From Cinclus cinclus (Eukaryota > Chordata > Aves > Passeriformes > Cinclidae), in assembly GCF_963662255.1 (NCBI RefSeq), contig NC_085048.1:103278499-103342498 (forward strand): a DNA stretch of 64,000 bases, written 5' to 3'. Positions 53,095-63,591 of this stretch are shown here, in pieces. A program made the translations under genes and the position numbers. How positions within the stretch are numbered: position 1 is the first letter of the stretch; every line of letters starts with the position of its first letter. The notes beneath the pieces are model-generated. The model was not told the DNA's origin. It saw only the letters and a program-made list of their open reading frames with translations, and did no database searches.

Positions 53095-53300
53095 AAGAAC
53101 ATGAAAAGCCTTAATTAGTCATGAATTTGGTAAATGATGTCTCCATGCCATCCATATTGAGTGTCCATTACTCCTGGACATAGCACATTAACTGACTCAT
53201 TAGCTATTTCAAACCATATGGACTTAGGTTTGGGTGGGTTGCTCTGATAATATCCTGAGGTGAGCTTCTTAATTATTGTAATTATGTGATCTCAATCACG
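53095..53300. promoter_or_regulatory. Candidate regulatory element, homeodomain-like words
   Basis: Non-repetitive stretch with TTAATTAG at 53,111-53,118 and TTAATTATTGTAATTAT at 53,269-53,285, the latter holding two ATTA-type cores in close spacing. It lies about 3 kb left of the VRK2 CpG island. Activity and conservation are not visible from one sequence. Confidence 0.22.
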
Positions 53301-54731
53301 GGGCCAGCAACACAAAATAGAGTCAGGAGGCTCTGAAATGGGTGTCAGTGCATCCAGACAATGACTGAGCTGAGCAACACGGCCCCTGGATATTGGAGCT
53401 CCCTCGATACTGCAAGAAGTAATTACTCCCAAAGTTCTGAGGAGCTGGCAGGGAGCACGGCAACAATGGAGCAAGCACAGCAGGAGCACGGGACCTGCAC
53501 AGATGCAGGGACACAAATAGATTTCTCAGCACAAACTGGGAAGCAGTCTGAAACTTGATGCCTTGTTGTCAGTGCTCTTAATACAGAGATGTTACATCTC
53601 TGGAGTAAATTTAGCCATGATATTTTAAGCATCAGTGATATCTGGAGCAAAGCAGGGGAATTGAATGTGGGAGTGCTAAAATGTCAGTGTTAAATACCAC
53701 AAAAGCATCAAAATCCAATGGTGAGAGAAGCCACAAGTGCTCACCTGCTGTAGGAAATTTAAGGGGCTTTGTGCATGTGATACTGCAAGATTTCATATAA
53801 CTGACTACAATCTTTTATACTCAAGTTTAGGCTTCAGCAAGGAGAAGAAAAAACTAAAATAAATGCAAGATAGACCAAATGTTTAAGGTACAGGGGATGT
53901 GTTAATGTAACATGTTTTGCTTTAAGACAAAGACAGAAAGAAATACAGCCTCAGGACAGGTTTGCTGTCTTATTAAACACTTAAAGAAAGCACTGACTTC
54001 CTAAGAACCTCACCACACTCTTTAAATAAATCCCATGATAAACCAGCACGGCTGATTGTTACTCTCCAGAACATATGCTAGAAACAGGTTGATACTGGTA
54101 GGATTTGTACACTTTTACACTTATTAGTACATTTTTTTCTGTTAGGATTTTTGAATTTGGCAGTAGTGATAGCTGTATCACCTTGAAGGGAAATTGCTTC
54201 CATCATAATTAGACCTTCCTGGAAAAAAAAGCCCAAACAACAAAACCATCCCCACATCTGTAATTATTCTGGCCATCCATCCCCTTTATCACCTCCCCAA
54301 ACTGCTAATTTATAGCAACCGTGAAGAGGGCACTCGGCTTTATTTAACCTGCCTAAAGTTTTTGGGAGGGTTGCTAATTGGTTGATGAGAAGCAGGGGGA
54401 AAGGAAAAAGCCCTATCTCCAGCTCAGCCTAATAGGAAAAGAGGATTTCTTGGTCCCACCCACAAACACGTGAATGTGCTATTAACCGGGCCAAAGGCTC
54501 TAGAATTAAGTTCTAATCTGCTTAGAAATTTTCTCAGGTAAAGCCTCTGGTCTTTATTAATTTTTAAAGGTATATGTTAGTTTTGTGCTTCAAAGTGTCT
54601 GAAACCAAACCATAAAAATTTTGCAGGTTACACACACCTTTTTGAGGGCCTGCTAGTTATGGCTGTTTGTTAATGAAGATCTGGATTTAAAATATGAACT
54701 CATTCTACAGGAGTGGCCTGGTATGTGCAGG

Positions 54732-54734
<3 letters not shown>

Positions 54735-54762
<28 letters not shown>
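54735..54762. repeat. Poly(T) run, 28 bases
   Basis: Uninterrupted T28, the longest mononucleotide tract in the window. A minus-strand retrocopy would place a reversed AATAAA (TTTATT) just to the right; none is present in the next 30 bases and no gene-like body follows, so a plain microsatellite is more likely. Confidence 0.9.
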
Positions 54763-55310
54763 AGTATGAGTGATATACGTAGTTTCTATTACATTCCTGA
54801 GTGGTTGTCTTTGAGGATTTTAACTTTTAATAACTGATAAAAACTTTAGCTTTGCATCTATTCTCTGATTAAAAATAAACAAACAGAAAACCGCAACAAA
54901 CAGTACAACCAAACAAAGCAGTATTTCTCCTGACTTGTAGGATAAATACCTTAAACCCTCCTATACCACATGTTAAATTGCACAAGTTGTGATAGACCTC
55001 TAAGCTATAAAGGGTGGTTCACTATTCCTCAGAACTCCATGAATTATTCATACTTAACCTGTTTGGTTTTCTTTTCCCTCTACTTCATCTGATTTGTTTC
55101 ACTTTCTTATTCTGGTGAAACTGTGGGCAGGGAAAGAGCTTAGAAGCAGGAAGCTCTTTGACAATGCTTTCATTTCAGTTTAATAACGTGGATGCCTCTT
55201 TGTAACAGCTGAGTAAAAAAGTTTTCTCCTTAAACAGAGGCTTGTCCTCAGATTCCCAAGCAACTATTTCGAGGTAATTTTCTTTTGGAAAGACCCTTCC
55301 CAGGTAATTA

Positions 55311-55350
55311 TGATAATGGTGATGGTTAAACACTGATAATGGTGATGGTT
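55311..55350. repeat. 23-bp near-tandem duplication
   Basis: TGATAATGGTGATGGTT occurs at 55,311-55,327 and again at 55,334-55,350, separated by AAACAC, giving a 23-base period. It is a short local duplication. Confidence 0.85.
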
Positions 55351-56363
55351 TCTTTGATGCTGAACTGGACAGCTATGGCTGCTTTTTTAAATAAACCAGA
55401 CAATCCCAACACCACCTTCCTATAGTCTCTTCTGGCAATTGTTGCAAAGGGGAAAAACTCTACAAAAATGCTTTACGGAAAACTTGAATTTGTTCCCTTT
55501 TTGGCTGAGCTTTCTGCAGTTTTTTTCATTAATGATAAAACCACAAAGTCTACAAGATTGATGAAGCCGAAAGGATTGTTACATAAAGGCTTAATTTTCT
55601 GAGAGCAATACAGGTTTTGCAGTGGTAATCTGTGTTGCTACTTTTAAGTTTACTTGCAAATTATGTAGTTGCTGATGTTTTGGATTTTGATTGTTCTATT
55701 TAAAATAAGACATAAATTCTTTTTTAAAAAATAGGCTTAAACTTGTAAATTTTATACCCTCTTTTCTGGAAAAGAACTTGTAGCGTGATGTTGTGGTCCC
55801 CACTGACATCTGCCTAGGTGGTGTGTACCAGGGTGACCAGACACCCTATTGATAAAGCAAAACTTGTACAGAATGGTGGCTTGTGATCAAAGCTATGCCC
55901 TGAAATCTTGGGGAATTAAAACTCACCTCACAGTGTCCTTTACTGCCAATTTAAAAGGTCATGGGGCTGATCGAGTCCTGGCTCAGCTGCATCTCTCCTC
56001 TGTCCCTGCCTGGAAGCAGCCTGAGGTGGCCATTACCTGTTCCACTGCGCTGTTCTGGGGTAAGTATCTCTGTTTCTGGGTGGAAGTTGTTACTCTTGAC
56101 CTCCGCCAGGAAGATCCTGGGGGAAAACCGCAGTGGCCTGAGTGAGGTCTGGCACCATGATAGTCCCGTGACTTTGCTGCACCTCCTGGAAGTGCCTGCT
56201 GCACTCCAAATCCTGTCTGCTGTGATTTTATTTCTTTACCTCAGGCAGGAGACCGTCTGATTTCCGACTTCTCAATGCACGAAAAGAAATTTAAAAGCTC
56301 TCCCTCACGAAGCTCAGCCTCAGACGCAGGAGAAAGGGAACACCGGGGGCTGAGGCAGCTTCG

Positions 56364-56379
56364 CGGGCGCCATCTCCCC
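56364..56379 (+). promoter_or_regulatory. YY1-like motif, first copy
   Basis: CGGGCGCCATCTCCCC contains GCGCCATCT, the reverse complement of an AGATGGCGC YY1-type site. An identical 16-mer lies 135 bases downstream. YY1 sites near start sites of CpG-island genes are common; binding here is inference. Confidence 0.4.
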
Positions 56380-56498
56380 CTGCACCTGCGTCCCTCATGA
56401 TCTCCCTGCTCCATCTCCCTCCTCCTCCGTTCCCCGTAATCTCCCTTCTCCGTGCCCTCGAAGCGAGGAGCGGCAGCACCCGGCACACAGCGACTTTT

Positions 56499-56514
56499 CG
56501 GGCGCCATCTCCCC
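56499..56514 (+). promoter_or_regulatory. YY1-like motif, second copy
   Basis: Exact second copy of CGGGCGCCATCTCCCC, 135 bases after the first. A further related ATGGCGCG word occurs near 56,543 in the opposite orientation. Confidence 0.4.
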
Positions 56515-56575
56515 GCTCCGTGCCCCTGAGGGGAGGGGGGAAATGGCGCGCGCCCCGCCGGGCTGAGGGCCGTGA

Positions 56576-56583
56576 GGGGGCGG
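56576..56583 (+). promoter_or_regulatory. GC box (Sp1-type)
   Basis: GGGGGCGG, followed by TGGCGGG, inside the CpG island about 320 bases before the VRK2 ATG. Confidence 0.45.
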
Positions 56584-56697
56584 TGGCGGGACTCCCTCGT
56601 CCCGGCCCTGCCTCAATTCCCAGCCCGGGTTTCCCCACCCCGGGTTTCTCTGCGGGAAGACGGCGTCCCGCTACTCATTCCTCTTCCTCCTGCTGTT

Positions 56698-56706
56698 GCG
56701 GAAGTG
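56698..56706 (+). promoter_or_regulatory. ETS/GABP-type site
   Basis: GCGGAAGTG, close to the consensus CCGGAAGTG that often lies near start sites of housekeeping genes. It is about 200 bases before the VRK2 ATG. Confidence 0.5.
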
Positions 56707-56906
56707 CCCGGCTGGGAAGTTTGCAGCAGGCGGCGGGGGGAGGCCGAGGGGGCTCTGTAGAGGTGGGTGAAAGGGAGCGGGCTGAGGAGCATCGCCCCCT
56801 GACCCTGCTTCGTGCTGCTGGGCAAAGCACATTGAGGTGTATTGAACCTTCTGGCAGCAGTTTTTCAACAAACTTTCGCTTTCGTTTTCCCCCCCCTCAA
56901 GGTACG

Positions 56907-57042
56907 ATGCCGCCCAAAGGTCCCGGGAGAGGAAAGCTGCCCGTCCCGCTCCCTGAAGGCATGATCCTGAAGGATACCGAAGGAAAAACCTGGAGGCTGG
57001 GCAGTCAGATCGGTCAGGGAGGATTTGGCCGGATCTATTTAG
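56907..57042 (+). CDS. VRK2: VRK2 (vaccinia-related kinase 2), first coding exon, partial
   Basis: VRK2 is a host serine/threonine kinase of the casein-kinase-1 branch; the known family phosphorylates BANF1/BAF and other nuclear and signalling proteins, and the main isoform is anchored in the ER/nuclear membrane by a C-terminal helix. This exon gives 45 residues beginning [18 protein letters not shown], which aligns without gaps, as I recall it, with the start of mammalian VRK2 (MPPK, then KLPIPFPEG). Residues 35-41 are IGQGGFG, the glycine-rich ATP-binding loop, followed by RIYL. The start is chosen because the family begins with MPPK; A lies at -3. A polypyrimidine tract and AG at 56,900-56,901 form a good acceptor. 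The exon ends after codon 45 plus one base, at AG/GTAAAA, a phase-1 donor. Catalytic HRD and DYG-type motifs lie in later exons, not in this window. Human VRK2 has about 508 residues. Confidence 0.92.
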
Positions 57043-58952
57043 GTAAAATACTGCTGATAATTAAGAGGGTGACTTGCAAAATTGTTTTGTAGCTTCCTGA
57101 ACTAGAAAAGGCACTAACTTTAAAAAGCGTGGTTTACGTGCTGTTGGTGACTGTTGTTCAAGTGTGGTTTTCTGAGCTGTTGCTCCTGTGCCATTCCTGC
57201 TCGTGATGCAGCATCTTTTCCGTGGCCTGTCCGGCTTATTTTGCTGGATACTGATGCGCTTTTCTGTAGATCTTGAGTGGGGCAACCAAGGTGCCATTGT
57301 GTCAAAGACCACCAAAGAGCACCAAAAAGCTAGATGATGTTTTTTCAAAGTAAGATCACTTTTCTTAGTAAAGGTTTTGGCCTTAGGCCAGCCTAATGCT
57401 CTGTAGCCCTCTTTCAGGTTCTGGTTATTGGAAGTGTTATTTTCTGGCCAAGAGTAAATTAGTTTTCATCCAGGAAATGAAACAGTAACAATACTTACTT
57501 GGGTTCTGCCTCTGAATTCGCATCTTTTCGGCAGAGGTGGAAACGGTGTTCTGTATTTGCTCTGGCCTAGGTAAGTTTCTGTGTTTCCTTCAGAAGAAGC
57601 TGCTGCATTTTAGTCTGAGCTCTGTGAGGAGTCAATAGTTCTGAAAGGAGTTTGTAAAGCATTCTGGGTCACTGCAGAGGGATGTGATGTATGTTACTGT
57701 TTCTGGTCTCTGTGAAAGAGCAAATCCTGTGTTCTAGGTAGTATTATGAGCTTGGGTGATCTAGTTTTTCTTATTTTCATGGCAACATGTAGAAACTAGT
57801 TCACAATGTCTCTTTGGAACTAAGTTGAGCTTGTATGGAGCAGTGAAGAATCACCTAGAAGCAGTTTATTGCATTATCCCTGAAGCCTAATATGATCTTT
57901 TAAAGTTAGAGTAATATTAACTCTAATTGGAATGTTAAGGCCTAAAACTTAATAAGCAAGTCACTCCTATATACAGACTAGCTTCATTTTATGCAGTAAT
58001 CAGCTACACATACAGTAGCAGTACATCCGAGAGGTTCCTGTGGTGAAGTTTCTGGTTTGGTTTCATCTGACATTTCAATAGTTCACAGTATTCCTCACTG
58101 CTCTGCAGAAAGAACCAGTGGGAATGACAGGGGTTTCAGCTAACACAGGAGATGCCAAAAGGTAGGGCACTTGTTAGAGTATTTACCTTCTTTTTACCTT
58201 TTGGTATATTTTAGTACCTTGTTATGACCATCTTTGAAGCATTAGTTGGTTACCTTTGAGAGATGCTGTGTGTTGGGCACATGTGAGAAGCTACCATGAG
58301 AAAGTACACTTTAGCATGAGCTAAGAAGTAAAGGTGTCTGTGGGAATGGCCATTCCAAGATGAAGGACAGCAAGATGGGAACCTGCAGAAACCTCCCACG
58401 GACAGAAGGGTGTGAGGGAGCTGGGGATGCAGTGTGAAAGGAAGTTTGTAATGGGTGTAGCTCTCCATGTGTAAGACCAGTAATGTTGTGTTTCTGAATT
58501 CAAATCCAGCTCTGTCATTTCCTGCTGCAGCCAAATCACACTGGACCTTGAGAGTGGCTTAGCATGTGGGGTTCTGACAGTTTCATGCAGATTTGAGTTT
58601 TCTGCCTAATCACAGAGCCCACCAAGGTGATTTCTTATATTGAGGTATTTGTTGCAGTTTGGCTCCCACTGAACTGAGGTGGAGAGCAGTCAGTGGATTA
58701 GAATGAGAATACAGCTGGGGACTCATGGTATTACTATTCTGTAATAGGTTTTTTGTAAGTGATAGCATGGCTGAGGAAATGCAGCTGCCACTTTTGTAAT
58801 GGTATTTGTGTTCATTTTTGTGTTCATTTAATCCCTTCTTTCAGGAGAAACAATGAATGCTACCTGCAGCACTGAACTGAAGGGTCAGTTCCCCTTGTAG
58901 CTCATCGACTGAAGAGAAAATGGACATTTATCCCTAAGTAGTGACACTGAAG

Positions 58953-58974
58953 CTTTTTTTTTCTTTTTTTTTTG
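58953..58974. repeat. T-rich tract
   Basis: About 22 bases of T interrupted by one C, in the VRK2 intron. It is an ordinary mononucleotide tract. Confidence 0.75.
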
Positions 58975-61900
58975 TCCACCTCTTGGTCTCTGATGTGTTT
59001 ATATTAAAGTATACCATTCAGCAGCTTTTTGGGGCCTTGATACTGCAAAATATAGCTTTAAGAACCAGGAGGAGTGAAGTGGATTACACATTTTTGTGAC
59101 TAAGATACAGGTGCTTGGAGACACCCCCTTTTCTCTGTGCTGTTCAGACCTGTTTTTAGAACATCTAGAGCAAGGTGTGAGAGGAACACTAACTTTCAGA
59201 GAGAAGCTCACCCTGAAGGAGCTGTAGAGAGGTGGGAGACAGGAGGTTTGATTGCCTGCCAGGTATGAAGAGCACAGCCTTTTTATGAAAGTAAAGGTTA
59301 ACTTTCCCAGCTATATCTTTTAATAAGTATTTTTACAGGAGCAGTGTAAAGATTTTGATGTGGTTGTTATAGCTTAATTTCCCATTAAGGGTATTCCATA
59401 CTCCATTAATCTATAAAAACGTTCTTGAGAAATTTTATGGTATCTCTGCAAAATCTATTTACTAGGGGTGCATTTTGTGGAATAAGGTTCTGTTCACTAA
59501 ATCAAAGCTGCTGAAAGCTATTTACTGCCCCTGAGTCCTAGGATGCTAATGTGGGGCTTTGGAAGTTCTGTTCCAAAATGAATAGAATTGTGTGCATGAA
59601 AGTTAGCATGATCTTCAAGTTCTGTCCTGCCTCACAAATACTTTCCTTTGTTTTCTGATTATTCTTACTCTTTCCGATCCATTCTACATTTTTGTGTCAC
59701 TGGTGCCGATTTGCTCTCAGGCACCTTGGAGCTGTTATCCCTTTGATATGAGGAGCACCTGTGGAAGGCTGTGACATTGGTGGTCTTACAACTGTTTTGT
59801 AGCCCTGTGGAGAACAGTGGAAAATGAACAAGAGCACAGGAGCCTTGCATTCTCTAATTTATCTCTCTAATCACAGCCAGTAATTAACACCAATCTTTAT
59901 ATAAAACATTCTTCAGTCCTGCTGCAAGCACTCTATTAATGCACAATTTGGACTGAAAATTTAAATGCAGAAAGGTCACACAATGTTTTGTTAGGATTCC
60001 TCTGTCACAGTGAAGCCTGCTGCATCCAGCACGATCTATTTGCAGGCTTCTTTCTCATGGAAAGGGATGGTTCTGAAAAATATAAATATTTTTTACAATT
60101 TATGTAAAAATGTTTGTTAGATAGTGTCTTTTACGGCAGAACTTACTACATTGTAAATGTGCTTTAATTTTATGAAGCTCAGGAAAATAAGTATTGATAA
60201 AGTCATTGAATTGTGCCCTGCTTGGAGATCAGTTATACCCAGTGCACTATCCTTTTAAGTTTTTTATTCCTCTTATTTTCAAGGAAGGGGGAAAGAATTT
60301 CCTCCTGAACAGTAAACAGTGATTAAATTGGTGAATATTATCTTTTCGTACTAAACACCAGTACAGTGAACCCTGTTACTGGTGAAGGTAAGGAGGAAGT
60401 CTGGTGTGGCCTGTTCTTTTAAGCTTGGGTCATAGTGCAGTCAAACTGCTGGTGTTCTGGGAATCAGACTGGGGTGTGAAAGAGTTTGTTTCTGTTTCAG
60501 ACTAATTTCCATGGATAGTTTGTGTAGTTGTGTGCAGGGGTGTACCCGTGTCAAGGAAGAGAAGCATGGATGGAAGTACAGTTGGTCCTATTGTTCATTC
60601 CTTGGTTTGCTTGGGAAGCTGCTTCAGCAATTGTTTCTGGAGAAGCAGAGTCCTTCAGCAGTTGCCTAAATTAAAATAATGCAGCAAATGAGTTACAAAT
60701 GCAGTAAAATGATACCAAAAGATAAATTCGGCATGCTTTTTATTAGCTCAATGGGAAAAAGAATCTTAATAGCAAAGCCGTGTAGTTAAAAGCACTAGCA
60801 GGTGACTCAGGGATGGATTTTTCTCAGCTTCAAGATGTTAAAATGCATTGTGCCTGCAGATGTGAACCTTAGTGTGAAAATAAATTTGTTAGTAGTTTGA
60901 TGGAAGGGTCTTTTGTCTAGTCATTAATATTAAACTGTATGAGTAGAGATACTGCGAGCAACCTGTTTGTGGGCAAACTAAATCATAAATTTAGCCTGAT
61001 GTTGCTCCTCAGAAGTACTTAGGGCTGACTGACCTGCACCATCTGTCAAAGAGAAAATATTCCTTACCTTTACTAGTTCTTGCTGGTGAGTGCTTCCTTT
61101 GGAATCTTCCCCCTTTCTTTTTTGGTCCTCTGTAAGCTAAAAATCTTGATTTGAAAAATGTAATTCGTTTTTGCACAGAGGTCTAAAGCCTGCAGAGATC
61201 ATTACTGTTACATTGTAGTGTTCTGCCTCATCATGTGTTAGGGCTTCCTTTTCCAAATGCTGAGTAATGCTGGGAGGTCAGGAGAGCAGTTCTGATTGAT
61301 TGAATTTATTTGTTTATTATTTACTTTTCAGTGGGGGATGGAGGAGGAGCTTTGGAGGACAGCTCAGGTACCTGTTGCCTCACGGAGGGCACTCCTTCAG
61401 TTGTCTTTGGCACCTGTACCCTGCTGAAACTGGCATTGTATCTTCTGAGTGGGCACCATGTCAGACCAGCAGATGGGCTGCAGCAAGATCTTGCCAGAAA
61501 ACATTTTGTGCATCAAGTTTTAAATATTAGAGTCCTGGGCTCCCATCTGAGAGTGCTGTAAGAGCAGGCCATGCAAAGCTTTTCTGCCTGGGGTTAAAGG
61601 ATGTGTCATCCTTATTCCAGCTTGAAGTAATTAACTTTGAAAGTCAAACAATTGGCTTCCATTTCTGTGGAATACAAAATCTCTGGTGAGTCAATATTAA
61701 GGTTTCACAGAAACACGAGTAAGAAATGTAGTGAAATTTTCTACCAGTACTGAATCCTCTTGACTTGGAGGCATTTGGAGTTAGTGCAAAACAGTTGAGC
61801 AGCTGAACACTATTTTGCCCTAAAATCAGTTTAGTTTTGGTCTTGTGGAAGATGGGTCTTATGGAGGGTTATGTATCTGTGATCTGTATAAAACCCCTCT

Positions 61901-63541
61901 ACAGTCTTAAAGCTACCTGGAAGAAGAATCTAGAACAAAACCTGGTCAAAAATACTGCTCAGCAAAGAGTCTATCCAGGACATGATGCTGCATCTGTAAA
62001 ATAATGGAGAAGTAAATATTCCTTAGGCATTAAAAGTAGGGTGTAAACACTCTTCAAATGCTGAATGTCCCAGTTTTTGGGAAATACTGGATATTGCAGT
62101 ATCAGGGAGGGGGAGGCAGTGTGCTTTGTTTGCCTTTGAACATTTGCCTTGGCACCTTCCCTATGTAAGAAATAGAGGAAGTTGTGTTTAATAGCAAACA
62201 ATGCTTTTTATTTACTTGTGTACGTTTTGTTTTTAGTAATTCTATTGCTGCAACTTGGATGTTTTTTATCGTTAGATGCTCTGTGCAGTACTCTTTCCCT
62301 GCTTTTACCCATTGAATTTAACAGCTCTTGGCTTGACTTAAACAGGGTCAGAACTTTCCCGGCTTTTTTTCTAGGTACCCTGTAACTTCAAAAATGTGAT
62401 GTTTTTGAGATTAGTTTGGATTTCTGCAAAAACTAAGCTGATACATCACTCCTTAGGATTAGCTAATGAATAGAACAAAGCAAAAATAAAGTAGCAGCAA
62501 CTGAAGAACTTCTGAAAATACTTTCATTCATGTTTCCCAAACAAATATATCCTCGAAATATCCAGCAGTGGCAAAGAATCCAGCTGTGGACAGGAGCAAG
62601 GCTGTTTTTCCAAACTGCCAAATCAGTGCTGTTTTCTTTTCCACTGTGTAAACTTTGTCAACAAAAGTGGCTCTGTGAGAGCCATTGAAAATATTTCACC
62701 ATATTCCAAATGTGGCTGCCACAAATTAACTGCTAAAACTACAACAAGCACGTTTGAACTGGCAAAGGGAGTTGGCACATTCCTCTGTCAGGCTACAATT
62801 GTGTTGTGTGGTTGCAGGAAATTGCAGTTCAGCCACAAACACCCTTTTGTTACCATAGCTTGTTAACATTTAGAGAGTGCCATTAATTAAGAATGTGTCA
62901 CTCAGCGACAAAAAGGATGAAGTTCATGGTTAAAGTGGATGATAAGGCTATAACTGCTGTGCTGTTACAATCCTGGACTGGGCTAATTCCAGGTGAGATT
63001 TTTGTGTAGGCACAGCAGTTGGAAATTGTGGCTAGAATGTGAATCTTACTGCGTTGCTTTATTTCAGAGGACATTTTAAAGCTGTGTGCTCCTCACTGGC
63101 CTGGTAGCTGTGACTGTGGGATGAGGGGGAGGAAAGAAAAGCAGAGCTGTGCGCTTTGCCCTCTGGAGATGTTTCGTGAGACTCCTCTTGGCTGGTGGCT
63201 GTTTTCATTTTATGCCTCCTTCACGACTGAATCCTGCACCAGTGCTCCCAGTTATGCACTGGGACAGTGATTTGGGTTGTGTGCTTGTATCACCATCCCC
63301 CTCCCCAGATATCAGGGGTTGTGCATATCTGGTTGATACAAGCAGCATAAGGTGGGAACTTGCACACTTGTAATGCTATTTTAAGGGGTTTTTTTGCAAA
63401 CATAATCTCACCATATAGAGTTCCTGGTACCCTCTGTGAGTGCTTATCTGCCATCAGAGACCTCCTGCCTATCAGCACGCCTCTCCTGCAGAGTCTCTGC
63501 TCACTGTCCTGCAGTCTAGCATTTAACTGATTGTAATATTA

Positions 63542-63591
63542 TAAATAGCCATGTGCTACCGCACAGAACGAGGCTAGCACATGGCTAATTA
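63542..63591 (+). ncRNA. Stem-loop in VRK2 intron, possible miRNA-like hairpin
   Basis: TAGCCATGTGCTA (63,546-63,558) and TAGCACATGGCTA (63,575-63,587) are perfect 13-base reverse complements around a 16-base loop. The stem extends outward with one mismatch to 17 positions (63,542 and 63,591), and weaker pairing, with mismatches and one G:U pair, continues towards about 63,534 and 63,600. The overall size, some 65-75 bases if the outer part pairs, and the sense position inside a transcribed intron fit an intronic miRNA precursor. It equally fits a small DNA-transposon relic with terminal inverted repeats, or chance. I do not recognise either arm as a known miRNA. Confidence 0.35.

Larger units (their letters stand above)
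45726..56289. other. Intergenic DNA upstream of VRK2, no gene recognised
   Basis: Unique sequence apart from the small repeats listed separately. No exon was recognised. Two AT-rich stretches with homeodomain-like words (53,095-53,300 and, less so, 54,240-54,540) could be regulatory. A strong splice-donor-like word, GGGTAAGTATC, lies at 56,059-56,069, about 230 bases left of the CpG island, and might mark an alternative upstream VRK2 first exon or be cryptic. Confidence 0.55.
56290..56960 (+). promoter_or_regulatory. VRK2: CpG island promoter of VRK2
   Basis: An abrupt rise in GC and CpG density compared with the AT-rich flanks, directly upstream of and overlapping the first VRK2 coding exon. 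It holds a GC box (GGGGGCGG, 56,576-56,583), an ETS/GABP-type GCGGAAGTG (56,698-56,706), a repeated CGGGCGCCATCTCCCC word, and GGCGCGCGCC near 56,545. There is no TATA box at a convincing position. This composition is typical of broadly expressed genes with dispersed transcription starts. The start site itself cannot be placed. A non-coding first exon could end at the donor-like AG/GTGGGT at 56,762/56,763 and join the acceptor at 56,900-56,901; alternatively the leader is unspliced. Confidence 0.8.

Noticed and set aside
54735..54850. Reversed poly(A) tail of a processed pseudogene
   Set aside because: No reversed polyadenylation signal follows the T-run and no coding remnant is recognisable to the right.
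56241..56638. Minus-strand open frames of 73-115 codons in the CpG island, suggesting a divergent gene
   Set aside because: GC-rich DNA lacks stop codons; peptides are Gly/Arg/Pro-rich with no family resemblance. Divergent non-coding transcription is possible but not visible.
61310..61561. Possible second exon after the acceptor-like TTACTTTTCAG at 61,331
   Set aside because: The encoded peptide does not resemble VRK2 residues after the ATP loop, and no suitable phase-1 continuation is seen.
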